Origin: Pycnopodia helianthoides
Taxonomy: Eukaryota; Echinodermata; Asteroidea; Forcipulatida; Asteriidae
Assembly (NCBI GenBank): GCA_032158295.1
Contig: CM063247.1
Span: forward strand, 17,462,009-17,526,008
Length of the DNA: 64,000 bases
Direction: 5' to 3'
Shown: positions 22,401 to 34,400 of the stretch, piece by piece
Layout: each line of letters starts with the position of its first letter
Numbering within the stretch: the stretch's first letter is position 1
The notes under the pieces: generated by a model
What the model saw: only the letters and a program-made list of their open reading frames with translations
What the model was told of the DNA's origin: nothing
Database searches by the model: none
Position numbers and translations under genes: made by a program

Positions 22401-25400
22401 CAAAGATTATGGCTTTACAACGTGTGGTTCAAGAGATATACACATGTGTATATATTTTTTAAAGCTTCCTGTTTAAATCGGAATAAATGATCAAAGTTCG
22501 GTCATATTTTGAGTAAAATGTCAAATGTGTCATAGTAAGCTACAAGACGGCTCAAAGATTTTTTATTTTATATAAAATAACTTGGAATTAACGTTATTTC
22601 ACACCTAATGATGTCACAATGATGAAAATATTTTTCCTTACTAAGATGTTTTATAAGCTGCAATACTGAATAAGTTGTCCTCATGCAATGCCTTTGAATG
22701 AAAACTCTGAAAATACGATCCACCTTTTCGTATAGATTTTTTAAATGCTCATAGAACATGTGATCGACGTCATAATAATAAGTAATTGAAACCTTGACTC
22801 TTGCAGAGTTTTAAAAATGTACACAAGCTAACACAAAACAAAGTTAAATAAACAAAAATGTTACCACACAAACCATAATATGAACTGTGGCGGGAGAATT
22901 CAATTGAATCTATTGTACATCGAACAAAACCACCTAAATATTCCTTTTACGCTTCCGTATTCAATTTTTCTTTTAATTTTGTGTTCCCCTTTTATGCTTC
23001 CGTAGTTTTCCTGATGAGAAATCTGTGAAATATTGTTTTATGATAAACTTGTACAGCGCACTCTTGTGTTTAAACATTTCCTGTCAACTGGATTGGAAAT
23101 TACGTGAATTCCTTGCCAGGTCACAGGCATTTTTAATGTGTACAAATGGAGTCGCACGGCAGGTCACCATTGAAAATGAACAGGTTGTTGGCTCGCCACA
23201 AATTTAAAAATGTTAATAAAACATGTAAGACTGACGCAATGGTGCGTCAAGTTTCGCATTAACTAAGTTAAGTTATAAGGTACAATATAGTATGTTACTT
23301 GTACCGATCGACAATTGTTAAAGGGACACACCAGCTTACTGATTACCTAATTTAGTGATGTGGAATCACAGACAATAATTTTTTGATGGTTGTTGTTAAA
23401 AAAAAATCATCAAAATGTCACGTAGGCTAATTAACGAAAAATGTGAAAAAACCAAAACACGGTCAAAGGTAAGCGTAAAACAAAACGTAATTAATGGTCT
23501 GGATCCCTACCCCTCCACAGGCTCCGAGTTCATGCCCCCGTGGTTTGTCACTCTGGCCCCACGAGACGCGGCACCGGCTGTACGGGACATGCCCCATAGG
23601 TTTACCTGCTAGCTCCCCACGCTGATGCGCCGTAAAACACGCTTCCGTGAACGGACTCTCTGAATGCGAATCTTACGTTCGATTTTTCATCATTATTTAC
23701 AACTTGCATCCATAAGCTGAATACATAGTCTTTTTCGCTAAATATTCATGAATAATTGTTTCTAAAAAAATACGTGAATTTGGTTCAGTTATTTTTATTT
23801 TTATACGGCTGGAAGTTAAACTAATTCTGAAGATCACGTGACTTTTCGTAACCACATTTTGGTTCCGAAAAGTCACATGTCTTTCGTTTTTTTTTAAATG
23901 CTCAAAAACGGCCAAATTTGATGGTTTCTTTTATGAACCAATCTTCTCCATTTCAGGAAGACCTTTGGAGTCATGTTTTAGTCTATTTTGTAGCCCAAAT
24001 AGCCCAACGAAGCCGGTGTGTACCTTTAAGTGTATTTCATAACAAAATCCGTGTACAAACCCTAAGGCAATCAGGCCGGTAAAAAAAAAAAAAAAATTAA
24101 ATAAAAATCTCAACAAAAACAATAGGCCTTTTGGCTACCAGGTAGAAACCCCTAAAATATTGGATTCAACTGCCTCTAGCTTCCAGACAATTTTGGTGGC
24201 CTATTGGGTGAGACTTCTGCTCTAGAATGGCAAAGGTTTTAGGTTTGAATCCCACGCGAGTAATATGCCTGTGGTTTTTTTTTCCCCACAGAACTCTGGG
24301 AAGTACCGAGTATACAGTGCTTTACCCACATTGGTGAAAGGGTAAAAACCAAATAACATTCTTGATCTCCGGTGCAAATTTAACATCTATTAAAAACCAG
24401 CTAGTTTCATAAACTTGGTAGCAGATATCTGTGCACCTCAGGCTGCTCTGTCATCGGGCTCTCTGATCCTTAGCTACTATTATTACCTTCTGATATTCCA
24501 GACATGGAATTACATTAAATTTAAGTTGACTTCTCAGTCATTAAGTCAAATTGAGGAGGCAAATGTTTTCAGATGATAAATTTTGACATTAGTTTAACTA
24601 GGTACAGTACTGCCAAAAATTATTTGGCACACGAACACGATGACCGTGTCCGTGTTATTATAGTGTTTTGTGCACCAATGATCGTTGTTTAGAAAACACC
24701 ATACGATAATCGAAACAAAAAAAAAACATGAAACGGTTTCAGTATCGTGTTTAATTTTAACACAACAGGATAATAACCACAATTGAAACTGCCCTTCAGT
24801 GTTTTGTACAGAAAGGGACACCCGCTAATCTTTATCTTTCAGTGTTGTGGTTAACTTCAGGTCATCATGAGGTGTCCAGCCCTCAGGGAGTTGGGGGATT
24901 AAGATCGTTATCACCACTAATCCTATAACTGTTTGACAAAGGTGTGAAAGCCATCCCACCTAAAGGAATCCATGTGGATTTATTTCAATGGAACACCAGG
25001 ATATTGAGTGATATTATATTTAAAATTATAAGAATTTGTAAAAAGTTATTTTGTTTTCTTTTTTGAATGTAAAAATCCATCAAGGAATGGCAAAGAACGG
25101 TTAATTGTTTGTGTCAATTTTCTTTCCGCTGGCTGCGCCGTGCGTGCGCATTAATATTGTGTATAAATAAAGTAGTGCCGCCGGTTAAAAAAAGGACTGT
25201 CCTTGACAAACATGCATACGTTTAAGCATGGAGGTATATTCTACCTCCACGGTTTAAGGCAAACTTATTCTTTCAAGTTATTTTATAAAATAAAACATCG
25301 GGAAGAAATTCTAAGAGTGACAAATAATTTGTCTTTTAAACCGCTGCGCTTGGCCTCGCACGTCAGCAAGGCGCATTTTTAGTATTTTGTGTTAGGCCTC

Positions 25401-28400
25401 AAAGTTACCATTTCCACCTTAGAAACTGCTATTTATACAACCCGCACACACACAGGCTTTGGTGTCGGCCGTTAAATCACGTCATCGCCGCCGCAACTCA
25501 CCGGCAATATTAAAAGACGGAATACTCCAATGCCGGCAATATTAAAAGACAGAATACTCGAATGCCGGCAATATTAAAAGACAGAATACTCGAATGCCGG
25601 CAATATTAAAAGACGGAATACTCCAATACCGGCAATATTAATGACAGAATACTCGAATGCCGGCAATATTAAAAGACAGAATACTCGAATGCCGGCAATA
25701 TTAAAAGACGAAATACTCGGAATGCCGCCAATATTAAAAGACAGAATACTCGAATGCCGGCAATATTAAAAGACAGAATACTCGAATGCCGGCAATATTA
25801 AAAGACAGAATACTCGAATGCCGGCAATATTAAAAGACGGAATACTCGAATGCCGGCAATATTAAAAGACGGAAAACTCGAATGCCGGCAATATTAAAAG
25901 ACAGAATACTCGAATGCCGGCAATATTAAAAGACAGAATACTCGAATGCCGCCAATATTAAAAGACAGAATACTCGAATGCCGCCAATATTAAAAGACGG
26001 AATACTCGAATGCCGGCAATATTAAAAGACGGAATACTCGAATGTCGGCAATATTAAAAGACAGAATACTCGAATGCTGGCAATATTAAAAGACTGAATA
26101 CTCGAATGCAGGCAATATTAAAAAGACAGAAATAACTCGAATGCCGGCAATATTAAAAGACAGAATACTCGAATGCCGGCAATATTAAAAGACAGAATAC
26201 TCGAATGCCGGCAATATTAAAAGACGGAATACTCGAATGCCTGCAATATTAAAAGACAGAATACTCGAATGCAGGCAATATTAAAAGACAGAATACTCGA
26301 ACGCCGGCAATATTAAAAGACAGAATACTCGAATGCCGGCAATATTAAAAGACGGAATACTCGAATGCCGGCAATATTAAAAGACAGAATACTCGAATGC
26401 CGGCAATATTAAAAGACAGAATACTCGAATGCCGCCAATATTAAAAGACAGAATACTCGAATGCCGGCAATATTAAAAGACGGAATACTCGAATGCCGGC
26501 AATATTAAAAGACGGAATACTCGAATGTCGGCAATATTAAAAGACAGAATACTCGAATGCCGGCAATATTAAAAGACAGAATACTCGAACGCCGGCAATA
26601 TTAAAAGACGGAATACTCGAATGCCGGCAATATTAAAGGACGGAATACTCGAATGCCGGCAATATTAAAAGACAGAATACTCGAATGCCGGCAATATTAA
26701 AAGACAGAATACTCGAATGCCGGCAATATTAAAAGACAGAATACTCGAATGCCGGCAATATTAAAAGACAGAATACTCGAATGCCGCCAATATTAAAAGA
26801 CAGAATACTCGAATGCCGGCAATATTAAAAGACGGAATACTCGAATGCCGGCAATATTAAAAGACGGAATACTCGAATGTCGGCAATATTAAAAGACAGA
26901 ATACTCGAATGCCGGCAATATTAAAAGACAGAATACTCGAACGCCGGCAATATTAAAAGACGGAATACTCGAATGCCGGCAATATTAAAAGACGGAATAC
27001 TCGAATGCCGGCAATATTAAAAGACAGAATACTCGAATGCCGGCAATATTAAAAGACAGAATACTCGAATGCCGGCAATATTAAAAGACGGAATACTCGA
27101 ATGCCGGCAATATTAAAAGACGGAATACTCGAATGTCGGCAATATTAAAAGACAGAATACTCGAATGCCGGCAATATTAAAAGACAGAATACTCGAATGC
27201 CGGCAATATTAAAAGACGGAATACTCGAATGCCGGCAATATTAAAAGACGGAATACTCGAATGCCGGCAATATTAAAAGACAGAATACTCGAATGCCGGC
27301 AATATTAAAAGACAGAATACTCGAATGCTGGCAATATTAAAAGACAGAATACTCGAATGCCGGCAATATTAAAAGACAGAATACTCGAATGCCGCCAATA
27401 TTAAAAGACGAATACTCGTATGCCGGCAATATTAAAAGACAGAATACTCGAATGCCGGCAATATTAAAAGACAGAATACTCGAATGCCGGCAATATGAAA
27501 AAACAGAATACTCGAATGCCGGCAATATTAAAAGACAGAATACTCGAATGCCGGCAATATTAAAAGACGGAATACTCGAATGCCGGTAATATTAAAAGAC
27601 AGAATACTCGAATGCCGGCAATATTAAAAGACAGAATACTCGAATGCCGGCAATATTAAAAGACAGAATACTCGAATGCTGGCAATATTAAAAGACAGAA
27701 TACTCGAATGCCGGCAATATTAAAAGACAGAATACTCGAATGCCGGCAATATTAAAAGACGGAATACTCGAATGCCGGCAATATTAAAAGACAGAATACT
27801 CGAATGTCGGCAATATTAAAAGACAGAATACTCGAAGGCCGGCAATATTAAAAGACAGAATACTCGAATGCCGGCAATATTAAAAGACGGAATACTCGAA
27901 TGCCGGCAATATTAAAAGACGGAATACTCGAATACCGGCAATATTAAAAGACGAATACTCGAATGACGGCAATATTAAAAGATGGAATACTCGAATGACG
28001 GCATTATTAAAAGACGGAATACTCGAATGCCGGCAATATTAAAAGACAGAATACTCGAATGCCGGCAATATTAAAAGACAGAATACTCGAATGCCGGCAA
28101 TATTAAAAGACAGAATACTCGAATGCCGGCAATATTAAAAGACAGAATACTTGAATGCCGGCAATATTGAAAGACAGAATACTCGAATGCTGGCAATATT
28201 AAAAGACAGAATACTCGAATGCCGGCAATATTAAAAGACGGAATACTCGAATGCCGGCAATATTAAAAGACAGAATACTCGAATGCCGGCAATATTAAAA
28301 GACAGAATACTCGAATGCCGGCAATATTAAAAGACAGAATACTCGAATGCCGGCAATATTAAAAGACGGAATACGGACATTTTACCATTTAAAAAAAAAT

Positions 28401-31400
28401 TGTTTAAATGCATTTGTTCCAGAACGGCAAAAATATAACAAAGAGGGGAGGTCGGACATTGTTAACTTGCCTAAACATATTTTGTATGCACTTGAAGACT
28501 AGTTTATTGAGGTCTATTACAGGGGTCCAAATTAAACTACATTGCTCACTAGCCGGCAGGGACAGTGGAAATAAAAAGTTACTGGCCGCAGATAATCTGG
28601 TGGCCCAACACCATTTTGTATTTTAAAATCAGCAATGCGGGGGTTAGTGCACATGTACATAAGGGGAAAACAGTTTTGGGGTCCTGCCTTTTTTTATTTT
28701 TTTTTGTAAAAAAACAAAAACAAAATGTTCGCCTGACTTTTTTTTCAAGACGATCCAGGCTTTTTTAAAAGATGGTTGCCCATCCTCTTTTTCTTGTGTG
28801 CTTTTTCGGTGTGCTTAATTTTAAAAATACGATCTTAATTATTTTATATAAAAATAAAATAAAAAACCTAGAAATCGTCAAAATGGCGCCCTTTATATGG
28901 GATGACATCGGACGTGAAAGCAAAAACATTTGAGATAATCCTTTTCACTAAAAAAATTGTATTAACCCCTGGGCCCCGACACTATCTAAGGAGAATGATT
29001 GACATCCATTTCGGTCAAAACAACCTTACTGTAAAGCTAATTCAAAACCTACCATTTGTTGCACATTTTGCTTTGTGCACCGCGCCAAAAACATCAGAGA
29101 GATATACTGCACAGTGTGGGGTATTAGAAAGCTGGATATGCATTGGTGATCGGATACACACGTGCACAAACTTTTCAACGCTAAAAAAAAAACATTAAAA
29201 AGAATGCGTTTTTGAACGATCTTATCCCCTAATTTTTTCCCTAAATAATTCCTCTTCCATCAACAATTATTTTCGTGGGTTCGTGATTAGAGGATCCGTT
29301 GTTTAGAACTTCGTTTGCAATAAAATCATCGAGATTCAATGATTGGTCAACAACGCACATATATTGCAAAATTAATGAACAAATTCAATGAACTTTACCC
29401 CCGCATCGTCCTCTATCGGCAAAAGTTGTCAACGTTTGAATATCCTTCATCCAAGGCTGTATATTGTACCAATCTGCAGGCGTGCGGCACCACTGTGCGG
29501 CAATTCTTTACTCGGCTCGAACGTGTACTGCGTTGGAGTCTAGTCAAACTCTCATTTTGCAGTCTTATAAATATGGTAATTTTCAACACCCATCAACGGC
29601 CAATCGCAGCGTGCGGAATATTGATTAGCTTGGACTTTGGACCTCACTGTTGGTTACGTGCGTAACGACAGTCAGAAACATGTGGTTGTGTGCATCATGT
29701 TTTGAAATGAATGATCGCTATTCGAATGTTGCGGTTTGGAAGTCGGGCTTGGCTCGTCGGCTACTCGTTTGATTGTGTTTAGTGCAGGCTAAAAATAGTC
29801 CGTTTGTATTTTTTGGCAGGGCGGCCAAAAATCGAACTTTTAGCAGGGCGGCATTAAACAGATTTTTCTCACTGCCCCACCGGGCTATCGTTTTGGGGGT
29901 AATCGGTGGCCCGGAGATAATTTCACTGGTCACGGGCCAGTGGGCAAGCGGTAATTTTGACCCCTGCTATTGATCTCATTCACACCTTTAGTCTATAGGC
30001 TGTTCTATGCTGGCAAAAACAACAGGAATGTGAAACAGGAACACGATGTTTACGACAGTGTACAGCAAGATCGTGAACACGGTTGCTAATCCCCCACTGT
30101 TGTAAAAAACGATATTCGTTGGTATAAAACACGGAACGAGATTGGGTGAACCTAATTATAATGTTTCGTGGTTTGTGAAAACCGTGTTTGTGTGCCAAAT
30201 AAATTTTGGCAGTACTGTAGTCTAATGGCCATCTGCATATGTGTACAGTATGTTCCAAAGAAAAGTGGTATGCCTGGCCTATGTCTCGCATATGTATAGA
30301 TCTTTTTGTGTTTAGCAGCTTGACAACTTTGAAAGTTAAGGGCTTTTATTATAAGTTGGCAGATTATTTATTTATTAATTAGTCTTTTTAATCTGGCTTC
30401 ACTAACCTTTTTCTCTCTGTTGATCTTATTTTAAATTACAGGTGATTAACATTATAAATGCTGCCCAGGAAAATAGTCCTGTAACTGTAGTGCAGGCTTT
30501 AGATCGTGTACTTGAGATATTGCGTTCATCTGAACTTTATAACCCTCAGCTGACATCACAACAGGTGAAAGAGGAAGATCAGATGACTACAGATCTTGTT
30601 GGCGGTCTTATGACAGTGAGTTAAGCATGTAAAGTAATAATAATAATAAGTAAGAATTCTAAAGCGCACTTTCCAAGAATACAATGCGCTGCAAAAGATT
30701 GCTTCAGAATGGTTCCCCCAAAAATAAAAGATCAAAATTATAAGCGAGAAGAGAACAGATGTGTTTTTAATTTAGACTTGAAAATCTTGAGTAAGTTGAT
30801 GTTGCGAATGTGTTGCTGGATGAGAGTTCCAGCAACACAGACCAGCAGCTGAGAAGGACCGGTCCCCTGCCCTTTTGCGAGGAATTATTAGATTGTGGCT
30901 GGAGCAAAGGTTTAGAGACACTTGAATGTACTGTGGAAGTCTGTTAGAGAGTGCTTTATGCATGTTTACGTATGTTTTGAAGGCGATGCGTTGTCTAACA
31001 GGTAACCAATGTAATTGTTGAAGGAGTTTGGAGACGTGTAATTGGGTTGTGAGAAAATGATACATGCAGCATTGTTTTGGAGACTTTGTAGTCGGTTAAT
31101 GTCAGCTTGCTTAATACCATTAAGGAGAGAGTTACAATAATCCAGTCTAGACAACACAAGAGCGCTGGCAGCAGCATGGCATGTGTTGTGTCAATATGTT
31201 TACGTATTTTGGAGATGTTTCTGATGTGATAGTTGATGGACTTGCATGCACTTGTGACATGTGTACTCATTGCCAGGGAGCTGATGAAAAAGACGCCTGA
31301 ATTTTGAACTGTTTGAGATGGCTAAATTGTTGTGTTGTTCACGCTAAGTGGCTATACCTTTCTGGTGATGGGGAGTTTTGTCTTTGTTCAGTAGAACTAG

Positions 31401-34400
31401 AAGTTTGTTTGTGATCGACCATTTTTGATCATCGGTGATGCAGTTTGACAACCTAAACAGCTAGAGCACATGCAGCGTCGTTAGGAATGAATGGGTCAAA
31501 GTGCAGATAGATTTGGATGTTGTCAGCATATATGTGGTATTTGACAGTGTACTGGCGAATAATATGGACCCACAGGGCTCAAGTAGATGATGAAGGTAAG
31601 AGGACCAAAAACAGCTTTGTGGGACACCCAAAGGGATGTACTTTGCATCAGAGTCAGTTCCAGAAATAGTGACATGACTTGTCCTGTTATGGAAGTAGGA
31701 GGTGAACCACTTGAAGTCAGTATCTTTGATGCCAAACTGATTTTGGAGACCACACAGCATTGTGTCAAATGCAGCCAAATCAAGCATAACCAAAAATGTG
31801 GCCACATTAATAAACACCTTGGAGAGTTTATGCACTCTGATTGGTCGAAGACTGGTCACGAGGGGGTGTATTAACATGTGATATAAAGACCGGCTCAATG
31901 AACTAGCGAATAAATGGCCCCTAAACAAGCACATTGTTGTGTAAAATCCTATGCACTATGTGCTTGTTGCGCGACAAACTACCGGTATCAAATCAACTCA
32001 TTTATTTGTGCGTATTTTTTTATTTTATTTGACAGACGGTGCCGCGTGCGGAAACATTCCACGCGTAGGCGCGAACGCGCAGACAATGTATCAATTTAGG
32101 GTAGCTTGTACGCGCATAAAACCAACATAGTGCAAAGTCATGGTCTGGTTCTTGAAAATATGTATAAACAGTTAATTATGTGTAAGAGATTAGGTACCAC
32201 ACAAAAGTTGAACAGCCAAAGGATTGGCCCTTGAACATGAGTAGAACGTTTCTAAAAATAAGGGCGAAAGAAAAATCACAAATTCTGGCGATTTTTACAG
32301 TTTTTTCATTATAAGGCATTTATTAATGGGAATAACAGAGCGATGTTCACTGCGTGGTAATGACCTTGGTTGGTGGCTGGCCACTGTTAATGGACCTCAC
32401 CTTCGGCTCGGTCCATTAACAGCGGCCAACCACCAGCCCGGTCATACGCAGTGAAGACCGGCTCGTCGCACTGTTATTCCCTAATTAATAAATACCTTGG
32501 AGAGTTTATGCACTCTGATTGGTCGAAGACTGGTCACGTGGGGGTGTATTAACATGTGATATAAAGACCGGCTCAGTGAAATAGCGAATAAATGGCCCCT
32601 TAACAAGCACATTGTTGTGTAAAATCCTTTGCACTATGTGCTTGTTGCGCGGCATACTACTGGTATCAAATCAACTCATTTCTTTGTGCGTATTTATTTT
32701 TTTATTTTTTTGAGCAGGACAGATAGTGCAGCGTGCGGAAACATTTCACGTGTAGGCGTGAACGCGCAGACAATGTATCAATTTAGGGTAACCGATACGC
32801 GCATGAAACCTACATAATGCAAAGTCATGGTCTGTTTCTTGAAAATATGTATAAACAGTTAATTATGTGTAAGAGACTAGGTACCACACAAAAGTTGAAC
32901 AGCCAAAGGATTGGCCCTTGAACATGAGTAGAATATTTCTAAAAATAACGGCGAAAGAAAACCACAAATTCTGACGATTTTTACAGTTTTTTCGTTATAA
33001 GGCATTTATTAATGGGATTAACAGTGCGATGAGCCGGTCTTCACTGCGTGGTAATGACCTTGGTTGGTGGCTGGCCGCTGTTAATGGACCTCGCCTTCGG
33101 CTCTGTCCATTAACAGCGGCCAGCCACCAGCCCGGTCATTACCACGCAGTAAAGACCGGCTCATCGCACTGTTAATCCCTAAATAATGCTGTCTCGGTGC
33201 TGGGCGGCTTTGTAGGATGGTTGTAGGGGATCTGCACCAGATGGCTCATTGATATGTTGTTTTAGTTGAGTGCTGACAACCCTTTCAATGAGCTTGGCTA
33301 GGTAACGAAGATTAGACACTGGGCGATAATTACAAAGTTCATCTTTGTCAATTTGTGGAGTGAAGGTTTCTTTAGGATCGTTGTGATTACAGCATTGTGA
33401 AGTGCTGTGGGGAAAAACTCCAGATGAGAGTGAGGCATTTATGATTTCATTTAGGGTTGGGAGAAATTAGTCAATGTGCTGTTTGAGTAGCCAGGTTGGA
33501 ACAGGATCTTGTTGTAGACTGGTTTAATAACCTTAAGTAAATCATCTGGACTGACAGTACGAAAACCTGAAAAATCACAGTCTGGAGGGGGGGGGGGGGT
33601 TGTGTTTTTTTAATTACATTCAAATTCACATGGAGTTTATCGATGCTGCTTTGAATGTCTTTGACTTTTTCTCAGAAGAAGTTGCTGAATTTGTTGGCCA
33701 GGGTGCGTGGCATGTCTAATAATGGAGGGATCTGACGAGGAATGGTTGTCAGCTCATTAATAATCTGAAAAGCCTCCTTGGGATTAGCTTTAACAAGCAA
33801 GTTTCTAAAATAGTTGGATTTGGCTTCGACGAGAATGTCACGCATAGCTTTTTGGTGGAGTCATGTGCAAGATGATCAGCAGAATATCAGTCGCCGATTT
33901 CACAAAACTTTCCGCAACTGCATAAGTCCACTTGCGCAACATTTATTACATTAAGTTGTGCACCACTAACACAAGAACTCTTGCACAAGTGGACTTAAGC
34001 AGTTGCGGAAAGTTTTGTGAAATTGACTGCTGGTCTTGTGTTCAGCTTGACGACAATCACATTTTGCTTCAACCACATTGGTGTAAAACCATTTTGGCTT
34101 TGAGCATTTGGGTTTTGTTGTGACTCAAATCAGTATCTTTTTAGAAATGCTTATCAGTCTCCGAAATTGGTCATTACTCTCATTATAAGCCATGCGGCAC
34201 TGTTTACCTCATCAGGCCCTGTGGCATTTATGGTTGATTTGTCACAGTTTGTTAATCTTGAAGCATCAGACACAGGACTGCATCTCTTCATCTTGGAGCT
34301 TGGAGCTACCAAAAATTTATTCAAAATTTTTCCCATGTACAAATATATTATCAGATTCTCCAAATCGCAAGACGTGAGAGATCAGCCTCTTAACCAGCCT

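Larger units (their letters stand above)
31809..33187 (+). repeat. Tandemly duplicated ~680-bp unknown element, each copy ending in a long hairpin
   Basis: TTGGAGAGTTTATGCACTCT occurs at 31819 and 32497, so the repeat period is about 678 bp. The copies are highly similar: TTGGTCGAAGACTGGTCACG, ATAAAGACCGGCTCA, AATAAATGGCCCC and GCGTGCGGAAACATT occur in both. Each copy ends in a palindrome (32328..32481 and 33014..33179). The pair is inserted into the L2 element. No coding capacity. A third, diverged relative of the 3' part lies at 37965..38316. Confidence 0.85.
30633..33887 (-). mobile_element. L2/CR1-type non-LTR retrotransposon, frameshifted, split by an insertion
   Basis: On the minus strand from 33887: linker LVEAKSNYFRNLLVKANPKE and LTTIPRQIPPL, then RT pieces KVFINVATFLVMLDLAAFDT (31830..31770), FTSYFHNRTSHVTISGTDSD, VPQ-S block, and YADNIQIYLHFD in place of YADD. 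The C-terminal part is KLLQQLHWLPVRQRIAFKTY and GDRSFSAAGLCCWNSHPATH (31065..30772), typical of L2. The 3' end carries an ATT-type microsatellite at 30636..30652, also typical. The insertion at about 31809..33187 falls between the STETAL block and KVFINVA. Several frameshifts; inactive. Confidence 0.88.

Noticed and set aside
27337..27589. Short frames inside the 32-bp minisatellite
   Set aside because: By-products of the repeat unit; they stop and start with single unit variants.
25500..28376. CRISPR-like array
   Set aside because: Regular 32-bp units, but without unique spacers; units follow each other directly in a eukaryotic intron, so this is a minisatellite.
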